A stretch of DNA of 64,000 nt from NCBI RefSeq assembly GCF_018603435.1, contig NZ_CP075682.1:434001-498000 (forward strand). The letters run 5' to 3'. The DNA is from Chryseobacterium sp. ZHDP1. Lineage in GTDB: Bacteria; Bacteroidota; Bacteroidia; Flavobacteriales; Weeksellaceae. This document shows, piece by piece, positions 52,674 through 60,829 of the stretch. Position 1 is the first letter of the stretch; every line of letters begins with the position of its first letter. Position numbers and translations under genes: made by a program. The notes beneath the pieces are model-generated. The model did no database searches and was not told where the DNA came from. It saw only the letters and a list, made by a program, of their open reading frames with translations.

Positions 52674-53402
52674 ATGAAGCTAATAATCTTATTAATAATT
52701 TTCCCGATTTTACATTTTGCACAATTATCGCCAGAAGTAAAAAATCTTTATCAGCAAATATCAAAGGGTGAAAAAGCCGAGTCTTCTCATACAGGAATGG
52801 AAGGAACTGAAAGTGAATTGTATAAACTTCATAAGAAACTGGATGAAATTGCAAACGATAAAGAAGTGGAATATATTGCTTTCAATGGAAATCCTGTAGC
52901 TAAATATTATGCCGCAAATATTCTTTTCAACCGAAAATCTAAATCTATCGAAAAAATATTTGAATATTATCTTAAAAGTAAGGATTCTGTACAAACTTTG
53001 AAAGGTTGCGTAGGTGGTGTTTCTAGATTAGATTATGAATTGTATATAAATGTAATTTCCGAAAAACAAACAATAGATGCAATGCAATGGGAGAAAAAAT
53101 GGAAAGATAGTATGATTACTAGCGGAAAGCAAAATAGCCCTGAATATTTAGGTTTAGTTGATATGTTAAATACAAAAACAATCTGGACTAAAAAAGATGT
53201 CGATTCATTAGCATATAGATTAGAACAAACCACTTTAAATAATCATGATGCTTCTAAAAAGTTGATTGAATTAATTTGTTTTCGTTATCTACATGAAAAT
53301 AAGAAAGTTCCTTATTATGGAAAGATTGCCTATTTTGATAAAAAATATTCTTCAGAATATATCAAAAAGTATCTCAGGTTTTGTAGATTCGGACTTAAAT
53401 AG
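52674..53402 (+). CDS. Exported protein of unknown function
   Basis: A 242-residue protein with signal peptide MKLIILLIIFPILHFA. The body is helical and rich in Lys and Tyr, with ELYKLHKKLDEIANDKEVEYIAFNGNPVAKYYAANILF and a C-terminal YYGKIAYFDKKYSSEYIKKYLRF. HEAT- or TPR-like repeats are possible, but I recognise no family. The start lies 26 bases after the insertion sequence, so its native promoter was probably cut off or replaced. A decayed paralogue follows it directly. Confidence 0.65.
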   Translation: MKLIILLIIFPILHFAQLSPEVKNLYQQISKGEKAESSHTGMEGTESELYKLHKKLDEIANDKEVEYIAFNGNPVAKYYAANILFNRKSKSIEKIFEYYLKSKDSVQTLKGCVGGVSRLDYELYINVISEKQTIDAMQWEKKWKDSMITSGKQNSPEYLGLVDMLNTKTIWTKKDVDSLAYRLEQTTLNNHDASKKLIELICFRYLHENKKVPYYGKIAYFDKKYSSEYIKKYLRFCRFGLK

Positions 53403-53469
53403 CGGATAGAATATTAGAATTATCAAACTAGGAAAACATTAATTAGTTTATTGTTTATCCCAGCTTTGT

Positions 53470-53840
53470 ACTTCGGAGCTATTCTTTTCTTGCAGATGAA
53501 TTATACAGACTGACTTTTAGAGAAAAAATTGAAATCGATCGTACCAGATGGAGGCAAGAAAGAAACGACAGTGTCATAAAAGCCGATGAAAAGCCTGATA
53601 AAATGGTATTTCCGGAAAATAAAGCACTTTGGACAGAAACGGAGATTGATTTCCTTATTGGTAAGATTTGAACAAGAGATTCTCAATAATCCTTCATCAT
53701 CAGAAGCTTTGGTTGAACTGTTGGCTGAAAATAATTTTTATTCAGAAATTAAGCGTCCTTACTATCAGAAATTGATGTATTTTGAAGAAAAGTACCATTC
53801 CGAAATGATTAAACGATATATTGATTTCTGTTCTAAATAA
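53470..53840 (+). pseudogene. Decayed paralogue of the preceding gene
   Basis: Two frames in tandem align with the end of the gene at 52674-53402. The first reads ADELYRLTFREKIEIDRTRW and ALWTETEIDFLIGK, matching ELYINVISEKQTIDAMQW and TIWTKKDVDSLAYR there. It stops at 53669-53671, and the alignment continues one frame over as RFEQEILNNPSSSEALVELL and KRPYYQKLMYFEEKYHSEMIKRYIDFC. No start or signal peptide remains. A tandem duplication followed by a frameshift and 5' loss explains it. Confidence 0.75.
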
Positions 53841-53951
53841 TATACTTTTTTCAAAAATTATTCATATTCTGTTTACTTTAGTTTTTGTAATTTTCAGCCC
53901 GCAAAATTCAGTAAAAAATAAAAAACAAGGGACATTGATTCCGAAAAAGAT

Positions 53952-54530
53952 ATGTTACGAACCAATCAGACATTTTTAGACTACCTTGAAGGATTGTACA
54001 GAAGTGAAGAACATAAAGGGAATATTGTTTTAGAATCTTTTGAAAAAGGCGATAAAATATTAGTTCAAAATCAGATCTCCACAAAGATCATGCTCGTTAA
54101 AAGCGGCATTACCAAATGCTATTTTGTGGAAGAAAACGGGAAAGAATATATTGTGGAATTTATGGGAAAAGGAGAGATCATCGGTGAAATCGAAGTCATC
54201 AAAAACGTTCCCTGTATCTGCAGCATTGAAGCGATTACGGAAGTTACCGTTTATTCGATGTCGATTCCTTATTTTCAGGCATTGATCAAAAAAGACCTTA
54301 CCCTCAATAATTTATTGTTGGATGTTTTTGCAGAGCGCATTTTCAATACTTCAAGCCGCGCTTCTTATCAGCAGCTTCACAAGACAGAACATACACTTTC
54401 ACAACTGTTGGAAGTAAAATCCAGAGAAATGGAAATTTCAAAAGAAGATATGGCAACTTATCTCGGAACTACCGTAGAAAGCCTGAACCGAGCTTTGGAA
54501 GAGCTTCAGGAGAATAATTCTGAAGAATAA
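53952..54530 (+). CDS. Crp/Fnr family transcriptional regulator
   Basis: A 192-residue cytoplasmic regulator with a cNMP-binding-like roll (NIVLESFEKGDKILVQNQISTKIMLVKSGITKCYFVEENGKEYIVEFMGKGEIIGEIEVI) and a C-terminal winged helix with KEDMATYLGTTVESLNRALEEL. GEIIGEIE resembles the phosphate-binding cassette of Crp, but the usual Arg is missing. It shares low identity with the other Crp-type protein in this window. A GNAT gene follows on the same strand after about 50 bases with its own -7 box, so the target is unclear. Confidence 0.88.
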   Translation: MLRTNQTFLDYLEGLYRSEEHKGNIVLESFEKGDKILVQNQISTKIMLVKSGITKCYFVEENGKEYIVEFMGKGEIIGEIEVIKNVPCICSIEAITEVTVYSMSIPYFQALIKKDLTLNNLLLDVFAERIFNTSSRASYQQLHKTEHTLSQLLEVKSREMEISKEDMATYLGTTVESLNRALEELQENNSEE

Positions 54531-54555
54531 ATTCAACAGATTTAAACGCTTCTTT

Positions 54556-54563
54556 TATCTTTG
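54556..54563 (+). promoter_or_regulatory. -7 promoter box (TATCTTTG) for the GNAT gene
   Basis: TATCTTTG lies so close to the ATG at 54571 that transcripts would begin at about that base. This favours the in-frame ATG at 54583 as the start. Confidence 0.5.
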
Positions 54564-54582
54564 CAGAAATATGCTGAAATCA

Positions 54583-55086
54583 ATGGAAGAACTGAGATTC
54601 AGAAATGCTGAACTGAAAGATTTGCCCAAAATTGTAGAAATTTACAACTCAACCATTCCTTCGAGAATGGTGACCGCCGATACGGAAAATATTTCTGTAG
54701 AGAGCAGAATCGAATGGTTTCATGACCACAATCCTGAAAAAAGACCACTCTGGATCATTGAAAATGAACAGAACGAAGTCTTAGGCTGGGTTAGTTTTTC
54801 ATCATTCTACGGAAGACCTGCGTACAACGGAACGGTGGAACTCAGCATTTACATGGATGAAAGCTCGCGCGGAAAAGGCTACGGAAAAAAAGTACTGCAA
54901 TACTGCATTGATAACGCACCAAAATTTGAAGTAAAAACACTATTGGGATTCATCTTTTTACATAATGAACCCAGCCTGAAATTATTCCGACACTTTGGTT
55001 TTGAAGATTGGGGCGTTTTTCCGGATGTAGCAGTTTTGGATGGCGTTGAAAGAACTTTGGTGATTTTGGGAAAAAGAGTAGGATAG
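54583..55086 (+). CDS. GNAT family N-acetyltransferase (phosphinothricin acetyltransferase-like)
   Basis: A cytoplasmic acetyltransferase of about 167 residues starting MEELRFRNAELKDLPKIVEIYNST. The acetyl-CoA loop SSRGKGYGKKVLQYCIDNA (R/Q-x-x-G-x-G/A) is clear near residue 102, with YNGTVELSIYMDE before and HNEPSLKLFRHFGFEDWGVFPDVAVLDG after. The latter string is typical of the PAT/Bar subgroup that acetylates phosphinothricin or methionine derivatives. The real substrate is not known. A start at 54571 would add four residues. Confidence 0.88.
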   Translation: MEELRFRNAELKDLPKIVEIYNSTIPSRMVTADTENISVESRIEWFHDHNPEKRPLWIIENEQNEVLGWVSFSSFYGRPAYNGTVELSIYMDESSRGKGYGKKVLQYCIDNAPKFEVKTLLGFIFLHNEPSLKLFRHFGFEDWGVFPDVAVLDGVERTLVILGKRVG

Positions 55087-55150
55087 CTTTCATTCGAAGC
55101 AAAAATGCTTAATTTTTTAGAAGCTGTTTCCCGCTTTCACTACTCGCTTT

Positions 55151-55190
55151 TTGAGTTTTGGCGGCAGCTTCGCTGCCGCCGAAAACTCAA
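55151..55190. terminator. Strong GC hairpin after the GNAT gene
   Basis: An 18-bp stem with one bulged G (55151-55168 with 55172-55190) and core GGCGGCAGC-TTC-GCTGCCGCC. It resembles the hairpin at 29397-29425. It lacks a T run, so it may be a repeat rather than a plain terminator. Confidence 0.6.
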
Positions 55191-55261
55191 AAGAGCTCAA
55201 ACATATCGTTCAATCGGGGCTAGAATCGTTACAGAATACAACTAAATACATGACTTCACTC

Positions 55262-55341
55262 TTTGTCATTCCGTAGGAATCTAGACAATAATTTTTAAAC
55301 AATTTCTAAAAAATAAACTGAGATTCCTACGGAATGACAAA
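55262..55341. repeat. GTCATTC-type palindromic repeat
   Basis: A perfect 21-bp inverted repeat (55262-55282 with 55321-55341) around a 39-base AT-rich spacer. The arm contains GTCATTCCGTAGGAATCT. It belongs to the same family as the elements near 26.6 and 61.6 kb. Confidence 0.85.
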
Positions 55342-55426
55342 CTAACCGCTTTAATGAGTTGATTAAGCTTATAAGAGATTTAAAATAAAATGATTTTAAT
55401 ATAAGAACCGCAAAAATATCAATAGG

Positions 55427-55478
55427 AATGGGCTTTAGACCATTTTAATCCGTAAGAAAGAAAATTGGCTTTAGCCAA
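55427..55478. repeat. GGCTTTAG-type short palindromic repeat
   Basis: Two small palindromes: AATGG...CCATT around GCTTTAGA (55427-55444) and the perfect TTGGCTTTAGCCAA (55465-55478). It is of the kind found between genes in flavobacteria. The rest of the 55.1-55.6 kb spacer shows no gene. Confidence 0.6.
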
Positions 55479-55574
55479 AACTTATACTAAACTTTCGTTG
55501 AAGCCGATTTTGATTTGCAATCTTTACATCTTGACCCCAATTATGCGATAAATTAAGGCGTAGAAAAAAATAAA

Positions 55575-55598
55575 AAAGCGATCCCAAAAGATCGCTTT
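55575..55598 (-). terminator. Terminator of the MATE gene
   Basis: A perfect 8-bp stem AAAGCGAT/ATCGCTTT (55575-55582 with 55591-55598) is followed on the minus strand by a T-rich run. Confidence 0.8.
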
Positions 55599-55602
55599 CC
55601 TG

Positions 55603-56964
55603 TTACAAATTCTGCTTAATTCTTTTTGCAGACATATTCAAAAACCGTTTGACCAGCATTACAGCGGAAACCGTTAATCCCAAACCTAAAGCGATCCACA
55701 TTCCGAAAGCACCCATTTTCATTGTTACACAAAGGAAATATCCTAAAGGAATTGTGATAACCCAATACGCAATAAATGTATAGATAGAAGGAATTTTAAC
55801 ATCCTGCAATCCTCTCAGCATTCCCAAAGCTGTCACCTGAATTCCATCCGAAAGCTGGAATAATGCGGCAATTATCATTAATTTAGATGCTAAAGCAATC
55901 ACTTCAACTTCCTCTTTTTTGGTGAAAAATGTCGGAAGAATGTTGCGTCCGAGAACAAAAACAATTCCGCAGATGCACATGAAGATAAAGGCAATTTTCA
56001 GATTGTTGATTCCTACCTTTCTTAATTCAACGAAATTCTGTTCTCCCAGTTTTCTCCCGATCATAACCGTTGAAGCCACACTGAATCCAATACATAAATT
56101 AAAAGTAAAAGAAGCCATACTTAAAGCAATCTGATGAGAAGCAATATCGTGCGCCGAAATCAGACCGCAGATAAAAGCGGCTCCCGCAAAAGCAGTCACT
56201 TCAAAAAACATTTGTAAAGCCGTCGGAAAACCGAGTCTTATCATCTTTTCAAACATTTTCTTTGAAAAAACTTCAACTTTTAACGAAAAATCTTTGATGT
56301 ACTGTTTCGTTTTATTCTCATTGGAGAGCACAAAATACAGGAAAACCACCATGAAAATTCTCGCAATTAAACTTGCGAGGGCAGAACCTTTTACCCCCAT
56401 TTCAGGAAAAATCCAAAGCCCTTTAATGAAGACATAGTTTAAAACAATATTAATGACATTGGCAATAATAGTCGCTTTAGTAACTCCAATCGTGTAAGAA
56501 AGCCCTTCCGAAACTTCTCTTAACGTCTGAAAAGCCATAAAAGGAACAATGCTGATTGCCATAATCGTTAAAAAATCAACCGTATCCGGAATGATCTTCT
56601 CAGGCTGTCCGGATTTGTAAAGCAAGGGCATTCCCAAAAGTAAAATCCCCATTAGCAAAATTCCCACCGTCATATTTATGACAAAACCATGACTGAAAAC
56701 GGAATTGATCGTTTTGTGGTCATGCTTCGAATGCGCTTCCGAAACCAAAGGCGGAATCGCAAAAGAAAATCCCAAAGCCAATACAAACATTGAGAAAAAC
56801 ACAGCATTTCCCAATGAAACTGAAGCCAGAGCATCGGCTCCCAGAAGATTTCCTACAATAATATTATCAAAAAGATTCACCGAAACCTGTCCAACCTGCG
56901 TCAACATCACAGGAAGAGCCAGCGTGAGGCATTCTTTCGTATAGTTTTTATTCAAAAAGTTCAT
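55603..56964 (-). CDS. MATE family efflux transporter
   Basis: A 453-residue inner-membrane protein with about twelve helices. MATE hallmarks: LALPVMLTQVGQVSVNLFDNIIVGNLLGADALASVSLGNAVFF at the start, PPLVSEAHSKHDHKTINSVFSHG near residue 70 and GFPTALQMFFEV opening the second half near residue 245. It exports cationic or metabolic compounds in exchange for sodium or protons (NorM group). The first 20 bases of the coding sequence are nearly repeated just upstream at 56981-57000. It is monocistronic. Confidence 0.92.
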   Translation of the reverse strand: MNFLNKNYTKECLTLALPVMLTQVGQVSVNLFDNIIVGNLLGADALASVSLGNAVFFSMFVLALGFSFAIPPLVSEAHSKHDHKTINSVFSHGFVINMTVGILLMGILLLGMPLLYKSGQPEKIIPDTVDFLTIMAISIVPFMAFQTLREVSEGLSYTIGVTKATIIANVINIVLNYVFIKGLWIFPEMGVKGSALASLIARIFMVVFLYFVLSNENKTKQYIKDFSLKVEVFSKKMFEKMIRLGFPTALQMFFEVTAFAGAAFICGLISAHDIASHQIALSMASFTFNLCIGFSVASTVMIGRKLGEQNFVELRKVGINNLKIAFIFMCICGIVFVLGRNILPTFFTKKEEVEVIALASKLMIIAALFQLSDGIQVTALGMLRGLQDVKIPSIYTFIAYWVITIPLGYFLCVTMKMGAFGMWIALGLGLTVSAVMLVKRFLNMSAKRIKQNL

Positions 56965-56998
56965 AATTGTTTATAATTCATATAGTTTTTATTCAAAA

Positions 56999-57030
56999 AA
57001 AATTGCAGTAACAAATGATACTGCAATTTT
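56999..57030 (-). terminator. Terminator of the sigma-54 activator gene
   Basis: A perfect 12-bp stem (56999-57010 with 57019-57030), eight-base loop and a T run on the minus strand. Confidence 0.85.
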
Positions 57031-57057
57031 CATAATTTATTTAAAATAATCATTACA

Positions 57058-58242
57058 TTATTTCCTTACAAAACTTGCAACGTCTTCGGCAGAAACCGTG
57101 TTTCCTCCTAAAATAATCAATCTTTCCACAACGTTTCTCAATTCTCTGATATTTCCGGTCCATGAAAGCGCTTTTAAAGCTTCAATCGCATTATCATCGA
57201 ATTTTTTTACAGCAGTACCATGTTCATCAGCAATCATTCCGGAGAAATGCTCAACCAGTAATCTGATGTCTTCTTTTCTTTCATCCAATGGCGGAACGTA
57301 GATTTCAATCACAGAAAGTCTGTGGTAAAGATCTTCCCTAAATCTTCCCGCCTCGATTTCCTTCTGCATATTTTTATTGGTTGCAGCAAGAACTCTTACA
57401 TCCACCTTAATCTCCTTATCGCTTCCTACAGGCGAAACTTTGCTTTCCTGTAATGCTCTCAACACTTTTGCCTGAGCAATTAAGCTCATATCTCCGATCT
57501 CATCTAAGAATATTGTTCCTCCGTTTGCCTGCTCAAATTTCCCCTGCTTATCCTTAATAGCCCCTGTAAAAGATCCTTTTACGTGACCAAATAATTCAGA
57601 TTCAATCAGTTCAGAAGGAATCGCCGCACAGTTAACTTCTACCATCGGACCTCTTGCTCTGTCACTTTGATTATGAATTGCATGTGCAACCAGCTCTTTT
57701 CCGGCTCCGTTTGGTCCTGTAATTAAAACCCTTGCATCAGAAACAGCAACCTTTTCGATCATATCCTGGATTTTCTTCAAGCCTGCCGATTCACCGATCA
57801 TCTGGTATTTTTTATTTACCTTTTTCTTTAGCGTTTTATTTTCTGTCTGAAGATTTTTATTTTCTTTTTTCAGTGTTTCTTTAACTAAAGCATTTTTTAC
57901 GCTCGTAATCAGTCTGTTGATGTCGATTGGCTTAGAAATGAAATCGTAAGCACCGTCTCTAAGGCATGAAACCGCAGAATCGATATCCGCATGTCCGGAA
58001 ATCATAATAAAAGTGGATTCCGGTTTCAGCGCTAAACTTTGCTTTAAAAGTTCAGTACCTGAAAGTTTAGGCATTTTGATATCGGAAATCACCAGTGCGA
58101 AATCTTCTTTTTCTACCTGTTTATAGCCTTCAAGTCCGTCTTCGGCGATTACAAATTCATAGTCGGTTAGTTCGTCAGAAAGAATACTGTGGAGTACTCC
58201 TGAGATTGCTTTTTCGTCTTCTACAATAAGGATTTTTTGCAT
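57058..58242 (-). CDS. Sigma-54-dependent response regulator without DNA-binding domain
   Basis: A protein of about 394 residues starting MQKILIVEDEKAIS; a start at 58281 would add 13 unrelated residues. Residues 1-120 are a receiver domain with phosphorylation site Asp54 (VISDIKMP) and a late SGHADI and SKPID. A coiled linker follows. The AAA+ domain has Walker A GPNGAGKE at 176-183, the sigma-54 contact loop GSFTGA at 223-228 (usual form GAFTGA) and GGTIFLDEIGDM as Walker B. The sequence ends at SAEDVASFVRK, where a Fis-type helix-turn-helix normally comes. No histidine kinase is next to it. Confidence 0.9.
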   Translation of the reverse strand: MQKILIVEDEKAISGVLHSILSDELTDYEFVIAEDGLEGYKQVEKEDFALVISDIKMPKLSGTELLKQSLALKPESTFIMISGHADIDSAVSCLRDGAYDFISKPIDINRLITSVKNALVKETLKKENKNLQTENKTLKKKVNKKYQMIGESAGLKKIQDMIEKVAVSDARVLITGPNGAGKELVAHAIHNQSDRARGPMVEVNCAAIPSELIESELFGHVKGSFTGAIKDKQGKFEQANGGTIFLDEIGDMSLIAQAKVLRALQESKVSPVGSDKEIKVDVRVLAATNKNMQKEIEAGRFREDLYHRLSVIEIYVPPLDERKEDIRLLVEHFSGMIADEHGTAVKKFDDNAIEALKALSWTGNIRELRNVVERLIILGGNTVSAEDVASFVRK

Positions 58243-58396
58243 AGTTGCAAATTTAGATTTTTTTGATTGAATTATTAGCAAAAACTATACCTAATCGTCT
58301 AGAATATGTTTTTGACTTTGAAAGATAGAAAATTATTTAAACCCATCATTTAAAAGACATTTTATTTTTGATTTTTTGTTACTTATTATTTTGCAA

Positions 58397-59308
58397 TTAC
58401 AATTCGTCTTCCAATACTATTCCCAAAAGATCTTCAATTTTCTCATAAATTTCATTTGGTTTTGATTGTAAATAATTTAGATCTCCATAGCTCTCAAGCA
58501 TTTGTTCATTAAGCATATGATATTTCAAAATGTTATCAATGCTTGTGTATTTATTTTCAGAATGAATCTTGTTAATAAGATTTTCATAATGATTAGTACG
58601 CATTTCTTTAATGATATTAATGTCGAGAAAAGCCGTATGACGCAAAAAGACTGAAAAGCGCGCTACCAAAAGATACTCCATATAAATCACAAAATCGGAT
58701 ACGTTATTGGGATTATAATGGGCACTGTAATCATCTCCATGATATAATAAACCCGAATCATCCTTATCATTAAGAATGATACAAGTATCATTATAAAAAT
58801 AATAAAAGTCCAGATAAGTAAAATGACCACCTTTGTTTCTTATTTCCTGTCCGAAACGTGAATCTGTCGGATCACCATAAATATTTACGTCATTATAAGA
58901 GACTAAAGAATTTAAAGAAAGTAAAGATAAGAAGCCTTCTGCCTGTAATAATTCATCTTTAGCAACAGCCAATTTCTCTTTTGGTGCAGATACAAGTATT
59001 TCATTAGTGGTTAATGATGATTCCAGAATATGAGAGTCCCAGGAAATGTGTAGTCCGTTACTGATTCTGTAAAAGGCTTTCATATATTCATCAAATTCAA
59101 AGGATGAAGGTGCGGTTTTTCCATAATCTTCCGCATTTAATCTTAGAAGTTCTGTGATTTGCGATTCTATTTTTATAAGCTCCTCATCGGATACACCTGT
59201 AAATTGAAAATAATTAAGGTGATTGATTAATGAATGCTCTTTTAATTCTTCAATAATTTTTTCTAAACGTTGGAAATAAGATTCTGCCCATTTTTGTGCT
59301 TTGCTCAT
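58397..59308 (-). CDS. Unknown protein, possible SMI1/KNR4 (SUKH)-like
   Basis: A cytoplasmic-looking protein of about 303 residues starting MSKAQKWAESYFQRLEKI; a start at 59383 would overlap the upstream gene by 56 bases. The middle has FYRISNGLHISWDSHIL, AEGFLSLLSLNSLVSYNDVNIYG and FYYFYNDTCIILNDKDDSGLLYHGDDY. The order NG, IxW, gly-leu turn, then an acidic barrel resembles SUKH-fold proteins, but this is only pattern memory. The tail is a long helix. It lies 19 bases after the 477-residue gene, so the two form an operon. Confidence 0.7.
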   Translation of the reverse strand: MSKAQKWAESYFQRLEKIIEELKEHSLINHLNYFQFTGVSDEELIKIESQITELLRLNAEDYGKTAPSSFEFDEYMKAFYRISNGLHISWDSHILESSLTTNEILVSAPKEKLAVAKDELLQAEGFLSLLSLNSLVSYNDVNIYGDPTDSRFGQEIRNKGGHFTYLDFYYFYNDTCIILNDKDDSGLLYHGDDYSAHYNPNNVSDFVIYMEYLLVARFSVFLRHTAFLDINIIKEMRTNHYENLINKIHSENKYTSIDNILKYHMLNEQMLESYGDLNYLQSKPNEIYEKIEDLLGIVLEDEL

Positions 59309-59327
59309 ATCTTTATTGTATAAAAGT

Positions 59328-60761
59328 TTATTTTGATGATTTTTCAGGAAAACTTTTGTTTCTCCAGCGTTTACCGTCTCCAAGTTTATAAATTACAGTG
59401 CGCTGAAATTTTAAGGTGTATTTGGGCAGTGCAAGTTCCGTATCTCCCCAGGAAGATTTGGGTACAGAAGGAAGGAACCAAAAAAACTCGCTAAGTTCTT
59501 TACAGTAAGACTGAAAAACGTCAAAGTAAACTTCTCTTCGGTTATTAATTCCAAGGTAAAATATAAATGCTTTTAGCTGATCCGAATCAGGAATGCTAAA
59601 ATCCGTTTTTTCAAACATTACATCTTCCACTTTAAGATTGGCGAATTTTACACTAAGCTTACTGAACCATCCGTCTGGATTTTTTTTAGCTTCTTCAAGA
59701 ATGCCTTTTTTCACCATGTCAGCTGCTGTCGAATATATTTCTACTAGATCTGATTCTGTTTCGGCAGATTCTGCCTTATTTTTAAATTGATTAATGTTAA
59801 GGTAATTCAGCACAAGACTACCAATAAAATCAACGATAAGCTTACATTCCTCTTTACTGAAATAAGATAACGAAATGAAATTTTTATCAATTTGTTTTCC
59901 ATTTAGCAGATTAAATTCTTTTCGCGTAAGACCTGCTTTTGCAAAAGATTCCAGACCTGCATTATCTCCTGCACGTAATTTGATAAGATTGAGATAACGT
60001 TTTTCAATATCTGCTTTTACATCAGGATTTTCATTGATTACCTCAAGAGCTTTAGCTATTTTGGAATCACTCCAAGATTCTAAAAACTCGTAAATTCTTT
60101 GAATATCTGAAGAATTTAGAGATAAATCTTCAACTGGCGCATATAATTTTGTCAATCCCTGAATTTCAGGAATTGTTTGTATATCGACAGCCGTTTCGGA
60201 AGCGGAGGTATAGATCATTTTTAGCTTTTTATCAGCCTCGTGATACAGACAGTCAACAAATTTATCAACTTGAGCATATTCATATTCCCTGATTTCGCCA
60301 TCTGAATCATATATTTTAGTGAAAATGTCCAAGTTCAGTCTATCAGATTGGGGGTCAGGAATAATCTTGATAAAACTTTCCTCAAGCCTTCCTGAACCGG
60401 GCTTAATGTGACTGAAAAGTTCAAGTCGCATAATTTCAACGATCAGTTGGGCATCAACAGGCTGTTTTGTAAAACCCTTATCTTTGGAAAGTGTGAAGAA
60501 ATTGATTTCGCTGTATTGCGGATCTTCGTCACTGTCATAAAGTACATCTAAAATATTCAGGTCGGTTCCCTCTAAATTTTCTTCTTCATTTTTCCAGTGA
60601 ATAACCTTTGGAACCTGATCATCTGTTCTTCCGTCTGTAATTTTATAGAATGATTGTCTGGATCTGTAAGTCTGATAACTATAATATTCTGTTTCTGGTT
60701 CGAGTTCGTCTTTTATAATTTCAAAAATTCTCTCGAGTTTTTCTTTTTGTTTGTCTGTCAT
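59328..60761 (-). CDS. Unknown 477-residue protein, partner of the downstream gene
   Basis: A cytoplasmic protein with no signal peptide, membrane segment or nucleotide-binding motif. It starts MTDKQKEKLERIFEIIKDEL; residues 1-200 look mixed alpha/beta and acidic (EGTDLNILDVLYDSDEDPQY), 210-360 mostly helical (SDIQRIYEFLESWSDSKI), and the basic C-terminus ends KRWRNKSFPEKSSK with two Trp-rich strands (FFWFLPSVPKSSW). I recognise no family. It is first in a two-gene minus-strand operon. Both genes are more AT-rich than neighbouring housekeeping genes. Confidence 0.7.
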   Translation of the reverse strand: MTDKQKEKLERIFEIIKDELEPETEYYSYQTYRSRQSFYKITDGRTDDQVPKVIHWKNEEENLEGTDLNILDVLYDSDEDPQYSEINFFTLSKDKGFTKQPVDAQLIVEIMRLELFSHIKPGSGRLEESFIKIIPDPQSDRLNLDIFTKIYDSDGEIREYEYAQVDKFVDCLYHEADKKLKMIYTSASETAVDIQTIPEIQGLTKLYAPVEDLSLNSSDIQRIYEFLESWSDSKIAKALEVINENPDVKADIEKRYLNLIKLRAGDNAGLESFAKAGLTRKEFNLLNGKQIDKNFISLSYFSKEECKLIVDFIGSLVLNYLNINQFKNKAESAETESDLVEIYSTAADMVKKGILEEAKKNPDGWFSKLSVKFANLKVEDVMFEKTDFSIPDSDQLKAFIFYLGINNRREVYFDVFQSYCKELSEFFWFLPSVPKSSWGDTELALPKYTLKFQRTVIYKLGDGKRWRNKSFPEKSSK

Positions 60762-60829
60762 GGTTTAGTTTATTATTTAATTAGGATTATTTTAAAATAG
60801 TTCCTCTAGAGTATATGGCTTTAAAATAT

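Noticed and set aside
53586..53840. Independent 84-residue gene
   Set aside because: It aligns with the C-terminal half of the upstream gene and continues from another frame, so it is a pseudogene part.
58397..59383. Longer start of the SUKH-like protein at 59383
   Set aside because: It would overlap the upstream coding sequence by 56 bases; the ATG at 59308 gives a natural 19-base spacing.
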